Shown: in pieces, positions 1 to 5,845 of the stretch | How positions within the stretch are numbered: position 1 is the stretch's first letter | Layout of the letters: each line of letters begins with the position of its first letter | NCBI GenBank assembly: GCA_012729935.1 | Contig: JAAYBY010000052.1 | Span: 1-7,500, forward strand | Reading direction: 5' to 3' | DNA: 7,500 nucleotides | DNA from: Clostridiaceae bacterium | GTDB lineage: Bacteria > Bacillota > Clostridia > Saccharofermentanales > UBA5734 | Translations under genes and position numbers: made by a program | Notes under the pieces: model-generated | What the model saw: only the letters and a program-made list of their open reading frames with translations | Told to the model about the DNA's origin: nothing | The model's database searches: none

Positions 1-224
1 CTGGCATGGATCGGAACGGCAAGAGCACCGGTCGATTCACCGATGACCTGGCCAATTTTGACTGAATCACCCTTTTGAACCACGCAGGAACAGGGTGGAC
101 CGACATGCATGCTCATCGGAATGCGAACGGTTTTGAAATCATTAAGCTGTTTGGGTTGCTGAAAATGAGTATTTTTGTTTTCCTTTGGATGAACACCACC
201 GGAAAAATGAGAAATATGACGCAC
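1..224 (-). CDS. rnfC: RnfC, N-terminal part (partial, runs off left edge)
   Basis: This is the start of the RnfC subunit of the Rnf complex, the membrane-bound ferredoxin:NAD+ oxidoreductase that couples electron transfer to ion pumping. RnfC is the cytosolic NADH-side subunit. The 74 visible residues show the family N-terminus: HFSGGVHPKENK (residues 6-17), then RIPMSMHVGPP (34-44) and the biotinyl-lipoyl-like stretch VVQKGDSVKIGQVIGE (48-63), ending in the APIHA-type motif AVPIHA (69-74). The start is GTG at 224-222, because an in-frame TGA lies immediately upstream and a perfect AGGAGG sits 7 bases before it. The FMN- and FeS-binding parts lie outside the window. The remaining rnf genes (D, G, E, A, B) would be expected further left; that is inference. 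I judge the family from motif order and spacing, with high confidence. Confidence 0.93.
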   Translation of the reverse strand, partial: MRHISHFSGGVHPKENKNTHFQQPKQLNDFKTVRIPMSMHVGPPCSCVVQKGDSVKIGQVIGESTGALAVPIHA

Positions 225-231
225 TCAGATA

Positions 232-237
232 CCTCCT
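232..237 (-). promoter_or_regulatory. Ribosome binding site of rnfC
   Basis: The minus strand reads AGGAGG, then 7 bases, then GTG. This perfect Shine-Dalgarno sequence fixes the non-ATG start of rnfC; the frame is closed by TGA just before the GTG. Confidence 0.85.
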
Positions 238-271
238 GGCAGAAACACTTTTGTTGATATCGCCACAGCCT

Positions 272-299
272 AATATAACACAATAGCAAATAAAAACAA
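272..299 (-). promoter_or_regulatory. Candidate sigma-A promoter of the rnf operon
   Basis: On the minus strand, TTGTTT (299-294) and TATATT (277-272) are separated by 16 bases. A transcript starting near 265 would have a leader of about 40 bases before the rnfC GTG. The promoter lies downstream of the terminator of the preceding gene, so rnf probably has its own transcription start. Both boxes are imperfect, and the call rests on sequence match and position only. Confidence 0.55.
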
Positions 300-332
300 G
301 GCAAAGTGACAAAAATTGAAACTGAAAGACGC

Positions 333-348
333 GAATAATCTGTTATTC
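333..348. promoter_or_regulatory. 16-base inverted repeat upstream of the rnf promoter (candidate operator)
   Basis: GAATAA-TCTG-TTATTC is a perfect dyad with 6-base arms and a 4-base centre. It lies 34 bases upstream of the proposed rnf -35 box, in non-coding DNA. An activator site is possible. It does not match the Rex (TTGTTAAN4TTAACAA) or FNR (TTGATN4ATCAA) consensus, so no regulator is proposed. An AT-rich dyad of this size can arise by chance. Confidence 0.3.
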
Positions 349-404
349 TGTCACATCTATGAGCCAAAAACGTTTACAATCATCACAAACTTGTGGATTA
401 TAAC

Positions 405-439
405 AAAAAAAGACCTGCGTCTGAATGGAACACAGGTCT
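405..439 (-). terminator. Rho-independent terminator of the thioredoxin-reductase-like gene
   Basis: On the minus strand, AGACCTGTGT (439-430) pairs with ACGCAGGTCT (420-411) to give a 10-base-pair stem with one G-T wobble and a 9-base loop. A run of seven T follows directly. It begins 22 bases after the stop codon of the gene at 461-1366. The plus strand has no T tract after the stem, so it works in one direction only. Confidence 0.9.
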
Positions 440-460
440 ATGAATGAGATAAAATGGTCG

Positions 461-1366
461 TTAATCGCGTGTACCCCACTGAACTGTTTGTGATTTCATT
501 CCCGTTTTTTTGCGAATCCACTCTGAGGCTGCCATACCTGCCCGAGCACCGTCACCGACAGCAATGGCTATCTGCAACAATCCGCCTGTGCAGTCACCGG
601 CTGCAAATAGACCAGGCAGATTGGTCTCCTGATTAGGACCGACCAGAATTGCTTTTCCATCGTTTTCAATGCCAAGCTTTAATGCGAGATCCAAAGCAGT
701 GGCAGTTCCTTCGGCAACAAAAACACCGTCGATTGGCAGACTTTCACCGCTGGCCAGAACCAATTGCTGAACGCTGTTGTCATCACCGGTAATTTGCTTC
801 ACTTTTTCAGTCTTGATTATGATGTCCGGATCCTCTTGTTCGGCTTCGTAAGGGCGGTTGTTGGTCATGATATAGACCTGCCTGGCTAAATGCTTTAGTT
901 CAAGAGCCTCTGACAGGGCATAGGCTCCGTTGCCGATGACAGCAACCGTCTTGTTTCGATAAAAGAAACCATCACAGACCGCACAGTAGCTGACACCTTT
1001 GCCTTCGTATTGAGTTAAACCCGGAATCGCTGCTTTGCGTCGCGGCATCCCCGTCGCCAGAATAATACTGGCACTTTCGAACTGTGCGTCGACTGTACTG
1101 ACGGTGAACTGATCATTCCACTGAATGCCGGTAACCTCGGCCGTCACAAATTGAACACCCAGTCGTCTGGCCTGATCCAAACCGTTCTGCAGCAGTTCAG
1201 CACCGCTGATTGGTTCAACAAAACCATAATAATTCTCGATCCTGTCAGCTTTCTGCAATGAGCCGGCATCTCGAGCGATTAACAGCACATCAAGTCCAGA
1301 GCGATTGGCATAGATCGCCGCAGTCACACCTGCCGGGCCACCACCCACAACTATTACATCATGCAT
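461..1366 (-). CDS. trxB: Thioredoxin-reductase-like FAD disulfide oxidoreductase lacking the NADPH signature
   Basis: This 301-residue flavoprotein has the length and layout of low-molecular-weight thioredoxin reductases. In order it shows the FAD-binding GGGPAG (8-13), the ATG motif (104-106), the redox-active disulfide CAVC (128-131), a Rossmann GxGxxA as GNGAYA (145-150), and the C-terminal FAD motif GLFAAGDCTGG (252-262). The HRRxxxR motif that binds the 2'-phosphate of NADPH is absent: the matching place reads YIMTNNRPYEAE (165-176). The usual Arg-Gln pair after GD is also changed, to LLQIAIA (263-269). Classic NADPH-dependent TrxB is therefore unlikely; a ferredoxin-dependent (FFTR), DTR-like or NADH-using enzyme fits better. 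I chose ATG 1366 because GAGGTGAG stands just before it and the GGGPAG glycines follow at the normal distance. An in-frame ATG at 1426 would add 20 unconserved residues. No thioredoxin gene is in the window. The assignment to the superfamily is firm; the electron donor is inferred. Confidence 0.9.
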   Translation of the reverse strand: MHDVIVVGGGPAGVTAAIYANRSGLDVLLIARDAGSLQKADRIENYYGFVEPISGAELLQNGLDQARRLGVQFVTAEVTGIQWNDQFTVSTVDAQFESASIILATGMPRRKAAIPGLTQYEGKGVSYCAVCDGFFYRNKTVAVIGNGAYALSEALELKHLARQVYIMTNNRPYEAEQEDPDIIIKTEKVKQITGDDNSVQQLVLASGESLPIDGVFVAEGTATALDLALKLGIENDGKAILVGPNQETNLPGLFAAGDCTGGLLQIAIAVGDGARAGMAASEWIRKKTGMKSQTVQWGTRD

Positions 1367-1370
1367 TGTA

Positions 1371-1378
1371 CTCACCTC
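1371..1378 (-). promoter_or_regulatory. Ribosome binding site fixing the start of the thioredoxin-reductase-like gene
   Basis: GAGGTGAG on the minus strand lies 4 bases before ATG 1366 (6 bases counted from its GAGGTG core). It selects this start over the in-frame ATG at 1426. I found no convincing -35/-10 pair for this gene in the divergent spacer. Confidence 0.7.
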
Positions 1379-1463
1379 GTTGATTGAATTAGCATTCCAT
1401 GTCAGTTTGACGATTCGGGAAGTCAAATCAGCAATCGTTTTAACTGACTACTCAGCAGCTTGG

Positions 1464-1491
1464 TTGTTTTCGAAAACTATTGTACTATAAT
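1464..1491 (+). promoter_or_regulatory. Sigma-A promoter of serS with a palindromic spacer
   Basis: TTGTTT (1464-1469), a 16-base spacer and a perfect TATAAT (1486-1491) form a good promoter 49-76 bases before the serS ATG. The start would be near 1498, leaving a leader of about 40 bases, too short for a T-box element. The 12-base perfect palindrome GTTTTCGAAAAC (1466-1477) overlaps the -35 box and the spacer, a position where a repressor could act. Confidence 0.75.
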
Positions 1492-1539
1492 GTTGGACAG
1501 AAAACTGTAACTTTCTAACAGTAAACGGGAGGCACATAC

Positions 1540-2823
1540 ATGCTTGATATCACTCTGATTCGTGAACAACCTGATTTCGTTCGTGACGAACTGGCCAAAA
1601 AAGGCTATGCAGTTGATTTTTCAGTGTTTCTTGAGCGTGATGCAAAGCGACGTCAGTTGATCTATGAGACAGAGCGGCTGAAAGCAGAAAAAAACCAGAC
1701 CTCTGCTCAAATTCCCCAGTTGAAAAAATCGGGGCAGGATGTTGCTCCGTTGCTGGCCCGTATGAAAGAGATCAATGAAACCATCAAAAGTGGTGATGAA
1801 CAGATTTCACACTTGAATACAGTGCAAAAAGCGTTTCTGGATGCGCTTCCCAATTTACCTGCAGATGATGTTTTACCCGGTGGAAAAGAAAATAATCAGG
1901 TGGTGCGAAGTGTCGGCAAACGACCTGAATTCTCCTTTCAGCCACAGCACCATGTGGATTTATGTGAACGCCTTGGCCTGATTGATTATAAAAGCGGAGC
2001 ACGACTGGGTGGCAGCGGCTTCTGGGTTTACCGCAAACTGGGGGCGCAGCTGGAATGGGCTTTGCTTAATTATTTTATTGAAGAACATTTAAAAGACGGA
2101 TACGAGATGATTCTGCCGCCGCATATTCTTACCTGGCAGTGCGGCTATACAGCCGGTCAGTTTCCGAAATTTGCTGATGACGTTTTTCAGCTTCGCCAGG
2201 ATGATGGTGAATCGTTTTCGCAATTTATTTTGCCAACAGCTGAAACAGCATTGGTCAATTTACATCGGGATGAAATACTGAGTGCTGATCAGTTACCCCT
2301 TAAGTACTTTGCCTTTACGCCGTGTTACCGAAAAGAGGCAGGCAGCTATCGCGCTGAAGAGCGCGGTATGATTCGCGGTCATCAGTTCAATAAGATCGAG
2401 ATGTTTCAGTACGTACTTCCGGGTCAGGCTGACCAGGCTCTACAGGAGCTGGTTGACAAGGCTTCTCGTCTGGTCGAGAATCTGGGTCTTCATTTTCAGG
2501 TCAGCAAACTGGCAGCCGGGGACTGCAGCGCATCGATGCGGCGGACTTATGATATCGAAGTCTGGATTCCCAGCATGAATGATTACAAAGAGGTCAGCTC
2601 TGCATCTGATGCCGGTGATTATCAGGCACGACGCGGCAATATCCGCTATCGTGACCCGGCATCACAGAAACCTGGATTTGTCCATACATTAAACGCTTCA
2701 GGACTTGCGACCAGCCGTATTTTTCCGGCGATTATTGAACAGTTCCAGATGGCGGACGGACGCATCGCGATTCCTGATGTCCTTCAAAAATGGATGGGCG
2801 GCATCAAATGGCTTGAAGCCTGA
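1540..2823 (+). CDS. serS: Seryl-tRNA synthetase
   Basis: This class II aminoacyl-tRNA synthetase charges tRNA-Ser (and tRNA-Sec where present) in the cytoplasm. At 427 residues it is full length. The N-terminal LDITLIREQPDFVR start and the charged helical arm (about 28-102) that grips the long variable arm of tRNA-Ser are present. The catalytic domain shows the serine-pocket TAE (233-235), motif 2 as CYRKEAGSYRAEERGMIRG (262-280) followed by HQFNKIE, and motif 3 around TLNASGLATSR (383-393), with the usual tail PDVLQKWMGG. The Cys-containing SSCSN of many SerRS is SSASD here (353-357), which is not a catalytic change I can assign. GGGAGG lies 7 bases before the ATG. It is divergent from the flavoprotein gene and probably monocistronic. 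Confidence 0.98.
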   Translation: MLDITLIREQPDFVRDELAKKGYAVDFSVFLERDAKRRQLIYETERLKAEKNQTSAQIPQLKKSGQDVAPLLARMKEINETIKSGDEQISHLNTVQKAFLDALPNLPADDVLPGGKENNQVVRSVGKRPEFSFQPQHHVDLCERLGLIDYKSGARLGGSGFWVYRKLGAQLEWALLNYFIEEHLKDGYEMILPPHILTWQCGYTAGQFPKFADDVFQLRQDDGESFSQFILPTAETALVNLHRDEILSADQLPLKYFAFTPCYRKEAGSYRAEERGMIRGHQFNKIEMFQYVLPGQADQALQELVDKASRLVENLGLHFQVSKLAAGDCSASMRRTYDIEVWIPSMNDYKEVSSASDAGDYQARRGNIRYRDPASQKPGFVHTLNASGLATSRIFPAIIEQFQMADGRIAIPDVLQKWMGGIKWLEA

Positions 2824-2836
2824 TTTGACGGGCTTC
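2815..2836 (+). terminator. Weak hairpin at the end of serS (possible terminator)
   Basis: GAAGCC (2815-2820), overlapping the last serS codons, pairs with GGCTTC (2831-2836) around a 10-base loop. The following bases, TTAATTGTT, make a poor T tract. It may only partly stop transcription, so some read-through into the Nudix operon is possible. Confidence 0.4.
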
Positions 2837-2840
2837 TTAA

Positions 2841-2869
2841 TTGTTCACCACTGTCTTTCATGTTAGAAT
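2841..2869 (+). promoter_or_regulatory. Promoter of the Nudix-yigZ-yebC operon
   Basis: TTGTTC (2841-2846), a spacer of exactly 17 bases and TAGAAT (2864-2869), with an extended -10 TG at 2861-2862. Transcription would start near 2876, giving a leader of only about 17 bases with GGGAGGG directly inside it. No other promoter is evident before 7380, so it probably drives the whole run of genes. Confidence 0.65.
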
Positions 2870-2892
2870 GATAATACAAGGGAGGGCTTGTT

Positions 2893-3315
2893 ATGCTGGT
2901 TCGTAATTGCTCCGGAGGTGTTGTGTTCTATCAGGACAAGGTTCTGCTGTTGATGAATGAGAAACATGAGTGGGTTTTTCCGAAAGGCGTTATCCGTAGT
3001 GGCGATTTCCCGGATGAAATTGCTCTGAGACGTGTTCAGCAAGAGGCAGGGGTCAAAGCAAAAATTGTTTCGACTGCAGGACGAACCAACTACGAGTTCT
3101 ATTCAATTTCCCGTCAGCGGCCTGTATGCAATAGAATTACCTGGTATATTATGGAAGCTAAAGAGGACACATACCAGTTCAATCAGTCTCTTGGGTTCCG
3201 CGACGGTGGTTTTTTCCCTGTGGAAGAAGCGATCAATCTGATTACATACAGTCAGGATAAGTCTCTGATGATGCTGTCGTATCAGAAGTATAAGGAGCTG
3301 GTTTCATCAATCTGA
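2893..3315 (+). CDS. Nudix-fold protein with a degenerate Nudix box
   Basis: This 140-residue protein has the Nudix fold layout, with RNCSGGVVFYQDKVLLL (4-20) as the first strands, WVFPKG before the box, and the box itself at residues 32-54. Against the consensus Gx5Ex7REUxEExGU it reads G-x5-D-x7-R-R-V-Q-Q-E-A-G-V. The first Glu is Asp, the Glu of RE is Arg47, and the first Glu of the EE pair is Gln50; only Glu51 remains. Nudix hydrolases use these acids to bind Mg and cleave nucleoside-diphosphate-linked substrates, so activity may be low, changed or absent. It is the first gene of the operon, with GGAGG 7 bases before the ATG. Its TGA overlaps the next ATG (TGATG). The substrate cannot be told. 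Confidence 0.9.
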   Translation: MLVRNCSGGVVFYQDKVLLLMNEKHEWVFPKGVIRSGDFPDEIALRRVQQEAGVKAKIVSTAGRTNYEFYSISRQRPVCNRITWYIMEAKEDTYQFNQSLGFRDGGFFPVEEAINLITYSQDKSLMMLSYQKYKELVSSI

Positions 3316-3980
3316 TGCAGCAAAAACTGAAAACGGTCAGGCAGACGTCTCGTGTTGAGATCGTCGAGCGAAAATCAAGATTCATTGCGGTCTGCCGACC
3401 GATCAATACAGAATCAGAGGCACAGGAATTGATTGATGCGGAGCGCCAGATGTACCGGGATGCTTCGCACCATGTTTATGCATGGATTATCCGCTCGGAT
3501 ATTTTGGTTCAGCGTTTTTCTGATGATCGGGAACCACAGGGGACTGCAGGTAAGCCAATCCTTAATCTGTTAAGCCGATTGGAACTGGAAAACACGGCGA
3601 TCGTCGTGACACGATATTTCGGCGGAACACTTCTTGGAACGGGCGGACTGAGCCGGGCTTATTCGAAAGCAGCAACTCTCGCCGTCGAGCAGGCTGGAAT
3701 AGTTGATTTATATTTGTGCCAGCGTTTTCAGATTACAGTCGACTATGCTGGTTTTGACCGTCTGAACCGTGCATGGAACAACCAGTCGTGGATAGTTGAA
3801 AAGCCAGACTACGGTTCTCAGATTAAAACAGGTGTGATTGTACCCGTTGAATCAATCGACCATTTCAACCAGCTGAGCAGCGATGTTACAGCAGGTGCCA
3901 TTAATATTGTCGCGGATGCTCAGATCTATCGGCCTTTGCCGCCACCGGATCCGCCACCTGACCTGTCCGGAAAAGCGTAA
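3315..3980 (+). CDS. yigZ: YigZ/IMPACT family protein (UPF0029 + DUF1949)
   Basis: This 221-residue protein belongs to the YigZ family, relatives of eukaryotic IMPACT/YIH1, which modulate Gcn2 signalling; the bacterial role is not settled. Visible marks are KSRFIAVCRPI (20-30), the DASHHVYAW stretch, SDDREPQGTAGKP (family SDDGEPSGTAGxP, with Gly to Arg and Ser to Gln here), and VVTRYFGGTLLGTGGLSRAYSKAA. The C-terminal third fits the ferredoxin-like DUF1949 domain. It starts at an ATG overlapping the Nudix stop by one base. The nearest good ribosome site (AGGAG, 3293-3297) is 17 bases away, so translation is likely coupled to the upstream gene. The last residues include a double PPPD (codons 3939-3962), an unusual tail for the family. 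Confidence 0.95.
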   Translation: MQQKLKTVRQTSRVEIVERKSRFIAVCRPINTESEAQELIDAERQMYRDASHHVYAWIIRSDILVQRFSDDREPQGTAGKPILNLLSRLELENTAIVVTRYFGGTLLGTGGLSRAYSKAATLAVEQAGIVDLYLCQRFQITVDYAGFDRLNRAWNNQSWIVEKPDYGSQIKTGVIVPVESIDHFNQLSSDVTAGAINIVADAQIYRPLPPPDPPPDLSGKA

Positions 3981-4015
3981 TGAAGATGTACGTTATGATT
4001 TGAAAGGAGAAACAC

Positions 4016-4753
4016 ATGTCAGGTCATTCAAAATGGAATAATATAAAGCGTAAAAAAAATGCTGCAGATGCTCAGAAAGGTTCAATGTTCACAAAAATCG
4101 GGCGGGAAATACAGGTTGCTGTCAAACAGGGTGGTCCTGATCCGGACTCGAACTCAAGATTAAAGGATGCGATTGCCAAGGCCAAGGCAGCGAACATGCC
4201 CAATGATAATATTCAGCGGAGTATCGTAAAGGCGTCAGGATCCCTTGATGCTGATAACTTCGAAGAGATTGTCTATGAAGGTTATGGCCCCGGAGGAGTT
4301 GCAGTCATGGTTCGAACCCTGTCTGACAATCGTAACCGGACTGCGGGTGATATCAGACATATTTTTGACAAGTTCGGCGGTAATCTCGGTACAAACGGAT
4401 GTGTCAGTTTTCTTTTTCAGGAAAAAGGCACGCTGATCATCGATCGTGAGATTCAGCCAGACGAAGAACAGGTTATGCTAGATGCGCTTGAGGCAGGCGC
4501 GGAGGATTTTTCTGTGGCCGGTGAGGCTTATGAAATTACAACTTCTCCGGACTTATACGATACTGTGCGGTCAGTACTGGAAACAAACGGATATTCGTTT
4601 CTGGATGTGTCACTCGGACCTGTTCCAGTAACCTGGACAGAACTTGTTGATGAAGACAAGGTGCAGAACCTGCAAAAAATGATTGACCGGCTTGAAGAAC
4701 ATGATGATGTTCAAGAGGTGTACCACAACTGGGAGACAGCTGATCCATCGTAA
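4016..4753 (+). CDS. yebC: YebC/PmpR/TACO1 family protein
   Basis: This is a full-length (245-residue) YebC protein with the hallmark start MSGHSKWNNIKRKKNAADAQ, the FTKIGREIQVAVKQGG helix, the YEGYGPGGVAVMV strand and the DNRNRTAGDIRHIFDKFGG segment. The acidic C-terminal domain (EEHDDVQEVYHNW) is also typical. YebC proteins were first described as DNA-binding regulators (PmpR), and more recent work on bacterial YebC and mitochondrial TACO1 points to relief of ribosome stalling at proline-rich stretches. AGGAG stands 6 bases before the ATG. It lies 35 bases after yigZ and 6 bases before the next gene. The ruvC neighbourhood common in proteobacteria is not present. Confidence 0.98.
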   Translation: MSGHSKWNNIKRKKNAADAQKGSMFTKIGREIQVAVKQGGPDPDSNSRLKDAIAKAKAANMPNDNIQRSIVKASGSLDADNFEEIVYEGYGPGGVAVMVRTLSDNRNRTAGDIRHIFDKFGGNLGTNGCVSFLFQEKGTLIIDREIQPDEEQVMLDALEAGAEDFSVAGEAYEITTSPDLYDTVRSVLETNGYSFLDVSLGPVPVTWTELVDEDKVQNLQKMIDRLEEHDDVQEVYHNWETADPS

Positions 4754-4759
4754 GAGGAT

Positions 4760-5821
4760 GTGAAGGAAACGGCAATCCGGTTTAATAAAAAGCGGAAGAT
4801 AATCGAAGAAAAAGCTGCGTCAGCACTGCAGGATCATAGTGATCTTGATGCGACGCCTCTTAGGGCGAGCCCGCCGGAAGCTAATGAACCGCTGCTGCGT
4901 CGCTTAGGTCGCCTCGCTGATGCTGTAGGCCGATCTTCTACTACGGATAAAGCAGATGACGATATGCGTGAAACGTTGAAGGACATCGCTGTCATCGCCT
5001 TCGTCGGGTCGAGCGGAACCGGAAAAAGCACACAGGCGATCCGAATTGCCGGACAGTATCAGATCGCATACATCATCGACGATGGCCTCCTCATTCACGG
5101 GAGCCGGATAATCGCCGGTACATCGGCGAAAAAAGCACCGTCAAAGCTTGAATCGGTCCGTCAGGCCTTGTTTGCTGATGAAACAAGAGCCGCTGTCATG
5201 CGCCGCGCCCTTATCACCCATAAACCTGCCACCCTGATGATCCTGGGAACATCAGACGGAATGCTCAGCAGAATCTGTGAGAATCTTTGGCTCAATCCTC
5301 CGTCCATGCTGATTCGCATCGAAGATGTCAGCACGGAGGAAGAGATGCGCCAGGCTCGCGACGTCAGGCTTTCTCAAGGGAAACATGCCATACCTGTACC
5401 AAGTGTAGAAATCAAACACGAATTCTCCGGTACGTTCGCAGATCCATTCTCGCGTCTGAGGAGAAAGAGGGACAGAGGGCAATCTGCTCATGACTCTGAA
5501 CGAACCGTTGTCCGTCCGACATTTTCCGGGCTTGGTCATTATTCGATGTCAGACGAAGCGATGCGCATGATGATCGAGAAAATTATAGAAACGGTTCCCG
5601 GGGTGGCCGGATTAATTGAATTTTCCGTCAGGAACGAAGTCTATGGTGTGGTTTTGGATTTAAATTTAGTCTTGCGGTATGGACACAATGCACCTCAGGT
5701 TTTGAACAGGGTTCAAGAGCGGGTTATCCGGCAGGTTGAGGCATATACGGCCATCAATGTTATGGCGGTTAATGTCAAGGCAGGCCGTGTGATCCACAAC
5801 CCGGACAAAAAACACGAATGA
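4760..5821 (+). CDS. P-loop ATPase domain fused to an Asp23/Gls24-like domain
   Basis: The 353-residue frame has three parts. Residues 1-70 are charged and probably disordered. Residues 76-235 form a P-loop domain with Walker A GSSGTGKST (83-91), an IIDDGLLI strand (105-112), GTSAKKA (120-126), an ILGTSD strand (161-166) and IEDVSTEEE (187-195). Residues 250-345 resemble Asp23/Gls24 (DUF322) alkaline-shock proteins: YSMSDEAMRMMIEKI, then LDLNLVLRYGHNAPQVLNRV and INVMAVNVKAGRV. I associate this fusion with Clostridia; its function is not known. The start is uncertain. GTG 4760 has GAGG only 2 bases before it, and the ATG at 4758 is out of frame and stops at once. ATG codon 69 (4964), just before the P-loop domain, is a serious alternative and would remove the whole unconserved extension. 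No signal peptide or membrane segment is visible, so it is likely cytoplasmic. Confidence 0.85.
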   Translation: MKETAIRFNKKRKIIEEKAASALQDHSDLDATPLRASPPEANEPLLRRLGRLADAVGRSSTTDKADDDMRETLKDIAVIAFVGSSGTGKSTQAIRIAGQYQIAYIIDDGLLIHGSRIIAGTSAKKAPSKLESVRQALFADETRAAVMRRALITHKPATLMILGTSDGMLSRICENLWLNPPSMLIRIEDVSTEEEMRQARDVRLSQGKHAIPVPSVEIKHEFSGTFADPFSRLRRKRDRGQSAHDSERTVVRPTFSGLGHYSMSDEAMRMMIEKIIETVPGVAGLIEFSVRNEVYGVVLDLNLVLRYGHNAPQVLNRVQERVIRQVEAYTAINVMAVNVKAGRVIHNPDKKHE

Positions 5822-5845
5822 TCGGATGATTGACAGGAGACCGTC

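Noticed and set aside
113..367. 84-codon open frame on the minus strand
   Set aside because: It overlaps rnfC in another frame and runs through the rnf promoter and ribosome site; its translation is Phe/Cys-rich with no domain and no ribosome site of its own.
397..402. Perfect TATAAT on the minus strand behind the terminator
   Set aside because: Its -35 region would be TTCAGA inside the terminator loop; the pair at 272-299 is closer to rnfC and better placed.
454..636. 60-codon open frame on the plus strand
   Set aside because: It is antisense to the 3' end of the flavoprotein gene, with no ribosome site or recognisable protein.
1367..1426. Upstream in-frame ATG adding 20 residues to the thioredoxin-reductase-like protein
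   Set aside because: The extra residues are unlike the family, and GAGGTGAG points to the ATG at 1366.
1492..1539. T-box or other riboswitch in the serS leader
   Set aside because: The leader is only about 40 bases and holds just a 5-base-pair stem (ACTGT 1504-1508 with ACAGT 1518-1522); no specifier loop or T-box sequence can fit.
4697..4712. Inverted repeat GAACATGATGATGTTC
   Set aside because: It lies inside yebC and encodes the conserved EEHDDVQEV stretch, so coding constraint explains it; no T tract follows.
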